Below, one piece after another: positions 47,248 to 54,948 of a stretch of DNA of 64,000 nucleotides; positions within the stretch are counted from its first letter, which is position 1, and every line of letters begins with the position of its first letter. Made by a program: the position numbers and the translations under genes. The stretch is from Acidobacteriota bacterium (GTDB lineage Bacteria; Acidobacteriota; UBA6911). The stretch is taken from contig JAAYCX010000097.1 in NCBI GenBank assembly GCA_012729555.1, positions 1-64,000 on the forward strand, written 5' to 3'. Under the pieces are notes generated by a model. The model had not been told where the DNA came from. It saw only the letters and a program-made list of their open reading frames with translations, and searched no databases.

Positions 47248-49494
47248 ATGAAGCCCGAGGACGCCCGCGAACACACCGACCGGTGCTTTCGCGGGGAGCC
47301 GGCCACCTGCACCTTCGCCTGCCCCTTCAGGATGGACATCCGGTCCTTCCTGGATAAAGCGGCCCGGGGCAGGTGGCCGGCCGCTTACCGGACGCTGCGC
47401 GACGCCGTCGTCTTTCCCGCCGTCGTCAGCGTCCTCTGCGACCAGCCGTGCCGGGGGGCGTGCCAGCGCACCCTGCTGGGTGACGAGGCCCTCGAACTCA
47501 GGGAACTGGAGGCCGCCTGCCTCCGGAACGTGAAGGAGCGCAAGCCCGAACGCTACGTCATCCCCCCGAAAAAGGAGCGCGTGGCCGTCGTGGGGGCCGG
47601 CCCCTCGGGCCTCGCCTGCGCCCTCGCCCTCGCCCAGAAAAAGTTCCGGGTCACCGTCTTCGAAAGGGGGGAGGGGTGGGGCGGCCGGCTCCGGGAACAC
47701 CCGCGCTTCGCGGAGTTCGACGAGGACATCGGGCTGCAGTTTTCGGCGCTCGAGGCGCAATTCCGATTCGGGGCGGAGGTCGGCGGCCTCGGGGAGCTCT
47801 CGGGGTTCGAGGCGGTCTACGTCGCCACGGGCGCAGGGGGGGACGCGTTCGGGCTCGAGAACTCCTGGAACGACCAGCTCCACTCCACGGCCGATCCGAG
47901 GGTGTTTCTGGGGGGGGAGCTGTGCGGATCCTCCGTGATGGAGGCGCTGGCCGCCGGAACGGAGGCGTCCCGGTCGATCGAGGTCTTTCTCCAGACCGGC
48001 AAGGCGGCCGCCACCTTCGGCCGCTTTCCCCGGGGTTACGGCGGGCACGCGGTGCCTCACGAGGGGGTGCCCCCCGCCCCGGCCGTCCGGCCGGCCGACC
48101 CCTCCGGTTACAGCGGGGAGGAGGCCCGGGCCGAGGCCGCGCGCTGCATGCAGTGCGACTGCAACATCTGCATGGAAGCGTGCGAGATGCTCCGGCTCTT
48201 CCGCAAGGACCCGCACAAGATCGCGGTCGAGGTCTACACCGACACCCACGTCAACGCCCCCTTTTCCAGTCACACCATCACCCGCGAGGCCTACTCCTGC
48301 AACATCTGCGGTTACTGCGGCAGCGTCTGCCCGGTAGGGGTGAACATCGGGCCGCTCCTGCAGCTCTCGCGCCGCGTGCGCGCGAGCGCGGGGGTGCACC
48401 CGGCGGCGCTACACGATTTCTGGCTGCGCGAAATGGATTTCGCCGTTTCCGAGGGGGCCTTCGCCTCCCCCCCCGCGGGACGGGAGGAGTGCGCCTACGC
48501 CTTCTACCCCGGCTGCCAGCTGGGGGCGTCGAGCCCCGAACACGTGCTGAGGTCGTGGGAGTTCCTCGCCGCGCGTCACGACGCCGGCGTCATGCTGGGG
48601 TGCTGCGGCGCCCCCGCCTACTGGGCCGGGGACGACGACCGCCTGCGGGCCAATATCGAGGAAATCGAACGGGCCTGGACCGGGATGGGGCGGCCGGTGC
48701 TCGTGTGCGCCTGCGCCACCTGCCGGACCGTCCTGGCCGGTTTCCTCCCCGGCATCCGGACCGTCTCGCTCTACGAGCTCCTGGCCGAAGCGGAGGAGGT
48801 GCGGCCCGCGCGCCTCTTCCCCGAGGCGGCGGTCTTCGACCCGTGCGCCGCCCGGGGGGCGGACCGGATGGAAGCCGCCGTGCGCACCCTCCTCTCCCGC
48901 TCCGGGGCCGCCTGCGCCGAACTCGCGGAGAAGAACCGCTGCTGCGGTCACGGGGGGCATATCTACCCGGCCAACCCCGCCCTGGCCGAAGAGATCGCCC
49001 GAAACCGCGCGGAAGCGGACGCGCGCCCCTATGTCGTCTACTGCGCCAACTGCCGGGAGGTTTTCGCTTCCCGCGGCAAGGCCTGCGCCCATATCCTGGA
49101 CATGATCTTCGACCTCCCGGTCCGGGAGGGGGTCCCGGGCCTCGACGAAAAGCGGGCGAACAGCCTGGAGGTGAAAAGGGAGCTGATGAAAAGAATAAAG
49201 GGCGCCGACTTCGAGGCCCCGTCGCACCCATGGGACACCCTGACCCTGGTCATCGACGGGGGGCTCCGGCGCACCCTGGACCGGAAGCTCATTTCGGCCG
49301 TCGATATCAAGGAAGCCGTCTGGCGCGCGGAGTCCACCGGGGACAGGTTCCTCGACGAGGGGACCGGCGCCTGTCTCTGCAGCATGGTGAAGGAGGTGAT
49401 CACCTACTGGGTCGAATACCGCGGAATCGCCGACGGAACCTTTGAGATCCTCGACGCCTATACGCATCGCATGCGCTTCACCCGGGGGGAATGA
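47248..49494 (+). CDS. FAD/iron-sulfur/CCG-domain electron carrier (DVU_1558-like)
   Basis: 748 residues. Residues 1-100 resemble the GltD N-terminal two-[4Fe-4S] region (C-T-F-A-C-P, C-D-Q-P-C-R-G-A-C). Residues 112-260 are an FAD-binding fold with one V-G-A-G-P-S-G motif. No second Rossmann motif follows, so the NAD(P)H-binding domain of GltD-type proteins appears to be missing. Ferredoxin-like cysteines lie at 300-312 and 351-361 (C-x2-C-x2-C-x3-C-P). Two heterodisulfide-reductase-type CCG domains follow (C-C-G at 452-454 and 565-567). A conserved-looking C-terminal region (about 640-748) is unrecognised. It probably moves electrons from the molybdenum hydroxylase to a disulfide-type or membrane acceptor (inference). 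Confidence 0.87.
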   Translation: MKPEDAREHTDRCFRGEPATCTFACPFRMDIRSFLDKAARGRWPAAYRTLRDAVVFPAVVSVLCDQPCRGACQRTLLGDEALELRELEAACLRNVKERKPERYVIPPKKERVAVVGAGPSGLACALALAQKKFRVTVFERGEGWGGRLREHPRFAEFDEDIGLQFSALEAQFRFGAEVGGLGELSGFEAVYVATGAGGDAFGLENSWNDQLHSTADPRVFLGGELCGSSVMEALAAGTEASRSIEVFLQTGKAAATFGRFPRGYGGHAVPHEGVPPAPAVRPADPSGYSGEEARAEAARCMQCDCNICMEACEMLRLFRKDPHKIAVEVYTDTHVNAPFSSHTITREAYSCNICGYCGSVCPVGVNIGPLLQLSRRVRASAGVHPAALHDFWLREMDFAVSEGAFASPPAGREECAYAFYPGCQLGASSPEHVLRSWEFLAARHDAGVMLGCCGAPAYWAGDDDRLRANIEEIERAWTGMGRPVLVCACATCRTVLAGFLPGIRTVSLYELLAEAEEVRPARLFPEAAVFDPCAARGADRMEAAVRTLLSRSGAACAELAEKNRCCGHGGHIYPANPALAEEIARNRAEADARPYVVYCANCREVFASRGKACAHILDMIFDLPVREGVPGLDEKRANSLEVKRELMKRIKGADFEAPSHPWDTLTLVIDGGLRRTLDRKLISAVDIKEAVWRAESTGDRFLDEGTGACLCSMVKEVITYWVEYRGIADGTFEILDAYTHRMRFTRGE

Positions 49495-49499
49495 GGCCG

Positions 49500-49697
49500 A
49501 TGGAAACCGGGAAGAGACATTGGAAATGCGCCCGGTGCGACCGGGAGCTGGTACCGAAAAAGACGGTGTTCACCTACATGGGGCTGACGCTGGCCCACGA
49601 GGTCGAGGTCTGCCCGGGCTGCGGCAAGGTCTTCGTCCCCCGCGACATGGCCGAGGGGAAAATGGCGGAGGCGGAACGGCAGCTCGAGGACAAGTGA
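49500..49697 (+). CDS. Small four-Cys protein (DVU_1557-like redox/zinc-ribbon)
   Basis: 65 residues. ATG 49500 is chosen because GGGGGA lies about 9 bases upstream; ATG 49491 overlapping the previous stop is an alternative. Two C-x2-C knuckles (C-A-R-C-D, C-P-G-C-G) are separated by about 27 residues, giving a rubredoxin- or zinc-ribbon-like fold. A metal site, zinc or iron, is likely. Its place directly after the electron carrier suggests a small redox partner or assembly factor. Confidence 0.8.
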   Translation: METGKRHWKCARCDRELVPKKTVFTYMGLTLAHEVEVCPGCGKVFVPRDMAEGKMAEAERQLEDK

Positions 49698-49704
49698 GGA
49701 ACCC

Positions 49705-50109
49705 ATGGCATACGACGCCGAAGACATTATTGCCCTGACCGCCAGGGGGTACTGCTGCAGCCAGATCATGGTCAAGGCGGGGCTCGACGCGCGGGGAGAG
49801 GAGAACGAGCAGCTGCTCGAAGCGGTCGCCGGGCTGTGCGGCGGACTGCATTCGGGCCTCTGCTGCGGCATCCTGACCGGGGCCGCCTGCCTGCTGTCGC
49901 TCTACGACAGCAGCGCCGCGGCGTCCGCCATGATCCCGGAACTGGCGCGGTGGTTCCGTTCGACCTACGGGACGGCCCGCGGCGGCATCGAATGCCGCGA
50001 CATCCTCGGCGACGACCCCCTCGCTAGGAGCGAGCTCTGCCCGGGGATGATGGCCGAGACCCTGTCCCGCTGCAGGGAACTGCTGGCCCCTTTCGGCTAC
50101 GAACTCTGA
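49705..50109 (+). CDS. C_GCAxxG_C_C family protein
   Basis: 134 residues. Cysteines at G-Y-C-C-S-Q near the start, G-L-C-G-G-L-H-S-G-L-C-C-G in the middle with a following G-A-A-C-L-L, and G-I-E-C-R-D later fit the C_GCAxxG_C_C family, often next to redox enzymes. Proposed roles include cluster or disulfide chemistry. Overlap-free tight spacing (7 bases before, 3 after) marks it as part of the molybdenum-hydroxylase run. Confidence 0.85.
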   Translation: MAYDAEDIIALTARGYCCSQIMVKAGLDARGEENEQLLEAVAGLCGGLHSGLCCGILTGAACLLSLYDSSAAASAMIPELARWFRSTYGTARGGIECRDILGDDPLARSELCPGMMAETLSRCRELLAPFGYEL

Positions 50110-50112
50110 CCG

Positions 50113-51474
50113 ATGCCGCGGACGCCGCTCGATGGCTGGATGGCCCGCAGGCTGCGCGCTCACGGGCTGCCGCCCGGAACCGACACCGGGCTGTACCAGT
50201 TGGCCCGGCTCAGGGAAACCCTGGATTACGCCCGATCCCGGAGCCGTTTCTACCGCGACCGCCTCGCACAGATAGACAGCGCCTCCATCCGCAGCCTGGA
50301 CGATGTCGCCCGGCTTCCCTTCACCTTTCCCGAGGATCTCGCCGCCGGGTTCCACGAATTCCTCTGCGTCTCCCCGAGGGAGGTGGAGCGGATCGTCACC
50401 CTCGCGACCTCCGGCACCACGGCCCCGCCCAAGAGGATCGCCTTCGCTTCCGAAGACCAGGAACGGACCGTCGACTTCTTCCATCACGGCATGTCGACCT
50501 TCACGGACCGGACCGACCGCGTGGTCGTCTTCATGCCGGGAGCGGCCGAGGGGAGCGTGGGGGACCTCCTCCGGCGGGCGCTCGCGCGCCTCGGCTGCGC
50601 CGCCGTCGTCTCCGGCCCCGTGTCCGATTACGGGAGGGCGTTCGAAACCCTCCGCCGGTCGGAAGCCACCTGTGTCGTGGGGATCCCCTGCCAGCTCCTG
50701 GCGCTCTCGAGGTACGCCCCGTCGCGCGCGCCGGGAAAACCGGTCCGGCCCAGGAGCGTGCTCCTGAGTTCGGACTATGTCTCCCCGGCGGTCGTGCGGG
50801 CGCTGGAGGCCGCGTGGGGGTGCACGGTGTACGGCCACTACGGGATGACCGAAATGGGGCTCGGGGGCGCCGTCGAGTGCCGCGAGCGGCAGGGGTATCA
50901 CCTGCGGGAGGCCGACCTGCTGTTCGAAGTCGTCGATGGCGCAAGCGGCAGGCCCCTCCCGGACGGGGAATACGGCGAGGTGGTGTTCTCCACCCTGACG
51001 CGCCGGGCCATGCCCCTTATCCGGTACCGGACCGGCGACGCTTCCCGCATCCTGCCGGGAACCTGTTCCTGCGGGTCCCCCCTCCGAAGGCTGGACCGCG
51101 TCCGGGGCCGGATGCGGGAGGCCGTGGGGCTCGAGGGAGGACTCTCCCTGTCGATGGCCGACCTCGACGACGCGCTCCTCGACGACCCCGGCGTGTCGAC
51201 CTTCTCCGCCGCGATGGAGCGCCGGGGGGGGCGCGATCGTCTCCGCCTCCGGGTGCGCACGATCCGGGGGCCGGCCGACCCGCGCCGTTGGGCGGCCCGG
51301 GTCCGCGCCATCCCCGTCGTGGACGACCTGGTCCGCCGCGGCCGCCTGGAGCTCGACATCCTCCCGGGAGCCGCCGCCTTCCCGACGACCGGCACGGCCA
51401 AGCGCCGCATCGCCGATCGCAGGGATCCGGCGCGGTCCGCGAAGCCCCTCGACATCCCGCGGTCGGGGCGTTAA
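50113..51474 (+). CDS. AMP-forming ligase-like protein (DVU_1553/PaaK-like)
   Basis: 453 residues with an ANL/PaaK-type pattern: A-T-S-G-T-T-A-P-P-K (P-loop-like), Y-G-H-Y-G-M-T-E (core motif) and Y-R-T-G-D-A-S-R. A short Cys-bearing loop (G-T-C-S-C-G-S-P-L) in the C-terminal half resembles the PaaK zinc-like element. The C-terminal lid is diverged, so CoA-ligase activity is uncertain. In the Desulfovibrio locus the homologue is annotated as an AMP-dependent CoA ligase. It may activate the acid product of the hydroxylase or help cofactor chemistry; neither is shown. Confidence 0.82.
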   Translation: MPRTPLDGWMARRLRAHGLPPGTDTGLYQLARLRETLDYARSRSRFYRDRLAQIDSASIRSLDDVARLPFTFPEDLAAGFHEFLCVSPREVERIVTLATSGTTAPPKRIAFASEDQERTVDFFHHGMSTFTDRTDRVVVFMPGAAEGSVGDLLRRALARLGCAAVVSGPVSDYGRAFETLRRSEATCVVGIPCQLLALSRYAPSRAPGKPVRPRSVLLSSDYVSPAVVRALEAAWGCTVYGHYGMTEMGLGGAVECRERQGYHLREADLLFEVVDGASGRPLPDGEYGEVVFSTLTRRAMPLIRYRTGDASRILPGTCSCGSPLRRLDRVRGRMREAVGLEGGLSLSMADLDDALLDDPGVSTFSAAMERRGGRDRLRLRVRTIRGPADPRRWAARVRAIPVVDDLVRRGRLELDILPGAAAFPTTGTAKRRIADRRDPARSAKPLDIPRSGR

Positions 51475-51477
51475 TGT

Positions 51478-51506
51478 TTGCTCGCGGGCGCTTTCGCTGT
51501 TATTAG
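51478..51506 (+). promoter_or_regulatory. Internal promoter before the pterin dehydratase
   Basis: TTGCTC at 51478-51483, a 17-bp spacer and TATTAG at 51501-51506, in the first sizeable gap (102 bases) after the ligase gene. The hexamers are moderate. It would drive the dehydratase and cysteine desulfurase. Confidence 0.45.
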
Positions 51507-51576
51507 GTATTCATGAGCAGTTGTTCGGGACGGCGTGGCCGCCCGCACGGGCGGCCCGCGCCGGGAAAGGAATCCT

Positions 51577-51921
51577 ATGAGCGACGAAAAGCCACTGGCT
51601 GAGCGGGAATGCGTCCCCTGCCGCGGGGGGGTACCTCCGCTCGAGGGGGAAACCCTGGCCCGGTACCAGGCCGAACTGGGGGGCGACTGGAAGGTGGTCG
51701 AGGACCAGCGCCTGGAAAAAACCTATAAATTCAGGAATTTCAAGGAGGCGCTCGCTTACACCGTGCGGGTCGGGGAACTGGCCGAAAGCGTCGGCCATCA
51801 TCCCGGCATCCACCTGGCCTGGGGCCAGGTGAAACTCGCCATCTGGACGCACAAGATTTCGGGCCTCTCGGAGGCCGATTTCGTGCTGGCGGCGAAAGCG
51901 GACGAACTCTACCGGTCGTGA
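51577..51921 (+). CDS. Pterin-4a-carbinolamine dehydratase (COG2154)
   Basis: 114 residues from ATG 51577 (SD AAAGGA). The catalytic signature fits exactly: E-x3-H-H-P-x5-W-x9-H-x8-D. The enzyme dehydrates 4a-hydroxytetrahydropterin. No aromatic amino acid hydroxylase is encoded nearby. Placement between a molybdenum hydroxylase locus and a cysteine desulfurase fits the proposed role of one COG2154 branch in molybdopterin-cofactor metabolism. An N-terminal C-V-P-C-R-G-G is an additional Cys pair. Confidence 0.88.
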   Translation: MSDEKPLAERECVPCRGGVPPLEGETLARYQAELGGDWKVVEDQRLEKTYKFRNFKEALAYTVRVGELAESVGHHPGIHLAWGQVKLAIWTHKISGLSEADFVLAAKADELYRS

Positions 51922-51952
51922 GCCGGCATCCGAAGGCGGGCAGAGAAAACAT

Positions 51953-53101
51953 ATGATCTATCTCGATCACGCGGCGACCTCCTGGCCCAAGCCGCCCGAA
52001 GTGCTCCGGGCCATGGCCGCCTTCCTGGAGCGGGCGGGGGGGAACCCCGGCCGATCCGGGCACCGCCTTTCGCTCGAAGCCGGGCGCATCGTCTACGACG
52101 CGCGCGAGGCGGTCGCCTCGCTCTTCGGCGCCCCCGACCCGTTGCGGGTGCTCTTCACCCTGAACGCCACCCAGGCGCTCAACCTCGCCCTCTCGGGCCT
52201 CCTCGGGCCCGGGGACCACGTGGTCGCCACCGGCATGGAGCACAACGCCGTGATGCGCCCCCTGCGCCACCTCGAAAGCGGAGGGGTGCGACTCACGGTG
52301 GTCCCCTGCTCCCGGGACGGGTCCCTGGACCCGGGGAGGATGGCGGCCGCCATCGGCCCGTCGACACGCCTCGTCGTCATGACCCACGCGAGCAACGTCA
52401 CGGGCACCATCCTGCCGGTCTCCGACGTCGCCCGCGCCGCGCACGCGCGCGGGGCGCTCCTGCTGGTGGACGCCGCCCAGACGGCGGGGGTGCTCCCCAT
52501 CGACATGCAGTTGACCGGCATCGACCTGCTGGCCTTCACCGGGCACAAGGGGCTGCAGGGACCGCCCGGCACCGGCGGGCTGATCCTGGGAGAAGGGGTC
52601 CCCGCCTCTCGGATGGCGCCGCTGGTGCGGGGGGGAACGGGCAGCCGCTCGGAGCACGAGATCCAGCCGGAGGACTTCCCGGACAAGTTCGAGAGCGGCA
52701 CCCTCAACGGCCCCGGGATCGCCGGTCTGGGCGCCGGCATCCGCTGGGTTCTCGACCGCGGCATCGACGCGCTGCGTGCCCGTGAACTGGAACTCGCGCG
52801 CGCGCTCGCGGAGGGGATCCGCAACATCGCGGGGGTCGCCGTCTACGGCCCGGAAAACCCGGAGGAGCGCACATCGATCGTGTCCTTCACCGCGGCGGGG
52901 CGCCGCCCCTCCGAGATCGGCCTCCGGCTGGACGACGAGTTCGGCATCCTCTGCCGGGTGGGGCTGCACTGCGCCCCGGCCGCCCACCGCACCATCGGCA
53001 CCTTCCCGGAGGGGACGGTCCGGCTGGCCCTCGGCGCCGCGACGGGGATGGCAGAGGTCGAGGCCGCCGTCGCCGCCGTCCGGAAGGTCCTGCGCGCCTG
53101 A
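51953..53101 (+). CDS. Class V aminotransferase, cysteine desulfurase-like
   Basis: 382 residues starting with Y-L-D-H-A-A-T-S-W-P-K-P. The PLP Lys lies in F-T-G-H-K-G-L-Q-G, and C-R-V-G-L-H-C-A-P-A-A-H holds the conserved persulfide-type Cys segment near residue 345. This places it with the SufS/CsdA-like family. Such enzymes release sulfur from cysteine for Fe-S clusters or for the terminal sulfido ligand of the Mo cofactor. Its position near the hydroxylase suggests the latter, as for NifS4/XdhC systems, but no XdhC is in the window. Confidence 0.88.
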   Translation: MIYLDHAATSWPKPPEVLRAMAAFLERAGGNPGRSGHRLSLEAGRIVYDAREAVASLFGAPDPLRVLFTLNATQALNLALSGLLGPGDHVVATGMEHNAVMRPLRHLESGGVRLTVVPCSRDGSLDPGRMAAAIGPSTRLVVMTHASNVTGTILPVSDVARAAHARGALLLVDAAQTAGVLPIDMQLTGIDLLAFTGHKGLQGPPGTGGLILGEGVPASRMAPLVRGGTGSRSEHEIQPEDFPDKFESGTLNGPGIAGLGAGIRWVLDRGIDALRARELELARALAEGIRNIAGVAVYGPENPEERTSIVSFTAAGRRPSEIGLRLDDEFGILCRVGLHCAPAAHRTIGTFPEGTVRLALGAATGMAEVEAAVAAVRKVLRA

Positions 53102-53135
53102 CCCCCGCCCGGCGAGCCGGCCCCTGAATCTCCCC

Positions 53136-53155
53136 ACGGAGACTCCGTCTTTTTT
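53136..53155 (+). terminator. Short intrinsic terminator after the cysteine desulfurase
   Basis: ACGGA-GAC-TCCGT with six following T (53150-53155). The 5-bp stem is short, so efficiency may be modest. Confidence 0.5.
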
Positions 53156-53171
53156 ATGAGAATTTCGGTAT

Positions 53172-53197
53172 CGTTTGCGCCCGTTTGCGCATACAAT
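53172..53197 (+). promoter_or_regulatory. CGTTTGCGC direct repeat and -10 box before the MFS gene
   Basis: CGTTTGCGC occurs exactly at 53172-53180 and 53182-53190 (10-bp period, one helical turn), followed at once by TACAAT at 53192-53197. No good -35 is present, suggesting an activator-dependent promoter with tandem operator sites. The MFS start is at 53275. Confidence 0.55.
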
Positions 53198-53274
53198 ATC
53201 CCAGCCATGCCGGCGGCCATCCCACGGATCCCCGGCGCCGGACCGGAACCACGAAGCCACGGAGTCTCGAGACC

Positions 53275-54573
53275 ATGAATTACGACCCGCGCGAAACCCT
53301 GGACAAGGCCCCTATGGGGCGGCTCCAGATGTTGATCATCTTCATCATGTTCGGACTCAACGGCATCGACGGGTTCGACGTCCTCTCCATCAGCTACGCC
53401 TCTCCCGGGATCGCGGCCGAATGGAACCTCGACCGCGCCGCGCTCGGCATGATCCTGCCGATGGAACTCATCGGCATGGCCCTCGGCTCGATCCTGTTCG
53501 GCTGGATCGCCGACACCCTCGGGCGGCGCTCCATCTCGCTGCTTTGCCTGGTGATGATGGCCTTCGGCATGCTGATGACTCCCACCTCCGCGAGCGTCGC
53601 ACAGCTGTCGGCCTGGCGCGTTTTCACCGGCTTCGGCCTCGGGGGACTGCTCGCGGCCATCAACGCGCTGACGGCGGAGTATTCGTGCGTCCGGCGCCGG
53701 CACCTGTGCGTCGCGATCATGTCGATCGGCTACCCCGTCGGGGGGATCCTCTGGGGCAAGCTCGCCACCTGGCTGCTGACGCAGTACGAGTGGCGCTCGG
53801 TATTCTACCTGGGATTCGGGGTCACGGCCCTGTTCATCCCGGTGGTCTACTTCCTGGTGCCGGAATCGCCCCACTGGCTCGTGCGCAAGCAGCCCCGCGC
53901 CGCCCTGGAGCGGGTCAGCCGGGCCATGCAGCGTCTGGGCCACCCGCCCGTGGGCGCCCTCCCCGAGGTGTCGCTCGAAATGCGCAGGAAATCGATGGGC
54001 GACCTCTTCTCCCCCGCCCTGCTCCCCATAACCCTGATCGTGACGGTGGCCTATTTCCTGCAGATCACGAGCTATTACTTCATCCTCAAGTGGGTGCCCA
54101 AGATCGTCGCGGACATGGGGTTCTCGGCCGCCTCGGCCGGCGACGTGCTGGTGTTCGCCAACATCGGGGGAGCGGTGGGGGGCGCCACCCTGGGCCTGCT
54201 GACGCTCCGCTTCGATCTCAGGAAACTCACCATCGCCGTGATGGCCCTGGGGGGGGTGTGCATCGCCCTGTTCGGGCAGATGCCGGCCGATCTGACCGCC
54301 ATGTCGGCGGTGGCGGTCCTCTGCGGCCTGTTCGGCAACACGGCCATCGTCGGGATGTTCGCCCTGTTCGCCCAGGCCTTCCCCACCCACGTGCGCGCCT
54401 CCGGGACCGGCTTTTCCGTCGGCATCGGGCGCGGCGGCGCCATCCTCTCCCCCATCATCGCCGGGTTCCTGTTCCAGTGGGGGTTCAGCCTCCCCGCGGT
54501 CAGCATGATCATCAGCACCGGGGCCATCGCCGGGGCCGCCGTCCTCTGCTTTCTCAAGCTCCAGAAGGCCTGA
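53275..54573 (+). CDS. MFS transporter, aromatic acid:H+ symporter (AAHS) type
   Basis: 432 residues, 12 membrane helices, from ATG 53275. AAHS signatures D-G-F-D-V-L-S-I in helix 1 and the loop 2-3 motif G-W-I-A-D-T-L-G-R-R are present, with the loop 8-9 counterpart less clear. Members import benzoate-like aromatic acids. It might feed or relieve the adjacent molybdenum hydroxylase pathway; the direction and substrate are unproven. It has its own promoter with tandem repeats. Confidence 0.87.
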   Translation: MNYDPRETLDKAPMGRLQMLIIFIMFGLNGIDGFDVLSISYASPGIAAEWNLDRAALGMILPMELIGMALGSILFGWIADTLGRRSISLLCLVMMAFGMLMTPTSASVAQLSAWRVFTGFGLGGLLAAINALTAEYSCVRRRHLCVAIMSIGYPVGGILWGKLATWLLTQYEWRSVFYLGFGVTALFIPVVYFLVPESPHWLVRKQPRAALERVSRAMQRLGHPPVGALPEVSLEMRRKSMGDLFSPALLPITLIVTVAYFLQITSYYFILKWVPKIVADMGFSAASAGDVLVFANIGGAVGGATLGLLTLRFDLRKLTIAVMALGGVCIALFGQMPADLTAMSAVAVLCGLFGNTAIVGMFALFAQAFPTHVRASGTGFSVGIGRGGAILSPIIAGFLFQWGFSLPAVSMIISTGAIAGAAVLCFLKLQKA

Positions 54574-54615
54574 CGCCCGGGGCTCCGGGGCCGGGAAGAT
54601 TCCCCGAAACGGCCG

Positions 54616-54644
54616 TTGCACTCGCGGGCGTTTGCTGGGAGAAT
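54616..54644 (+). promoter_or_regulatory. Candidate feoA promoter
   Basis: TTGCAC at 54616-54621, 17 bp, GAGAAT at 54639-54644; 54 bases upstream of the feoA ATG. No clear Fur palindrome is seen. Confidence 0.4.
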
Positions 54645-54698
54645 GTTCACCGCGTCCAACACGCCGACGGGGGGGGCGGAAGGCAAAGGAGAGGGTGT

Positions 54699-54941
54699 AT
54701 GCAGGAGGGGAACCTGGTGACTGCGGCGGAGATGTCTGACGGGCAGAGTGGGATCGTGACCCGCATCGAGGGGGGCCAGAAGATGCAGAGCCGGCTGGAG
54801 GCCCTCGGCATCCGCCCGGGAAGGAAGATCAGGAAAGTGAGTTCCGCTTTCCTGAAGGGGCCCTCCGTGATCGAGGTCGAAGGGTGCTCCATCGCCATCG
54901 GGTTCGGCATGGCCAGCCGCATTTACGCCAGAACGGAATAG
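54699..54941 (+). CDS. feoA: Ferrous iron transport protein A
   Basis: 80 residues, SH3-like FeoA fold with the pattern G-I-V-T-R-I-E-G-G, L-E-A-L-G-I-R-P-G and A-I-G-F-G-M-A-S-R-I. ATG 54699 has AAGGAG upstream; GTG 54717 behind GGAGG is another possible start. FeoA assists FeoB, 7 bases downstream. Confidence 0.92.
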   Translation: MQEGNLVTAAEMSDGQSGIVTRIEGGQKMQSRLEALGIRPGRKIRKVSSAFLKGPSVIEVEGCSIAIGFGMASRIYARTE

Positions 54942-54948
54942 ACCCCTC

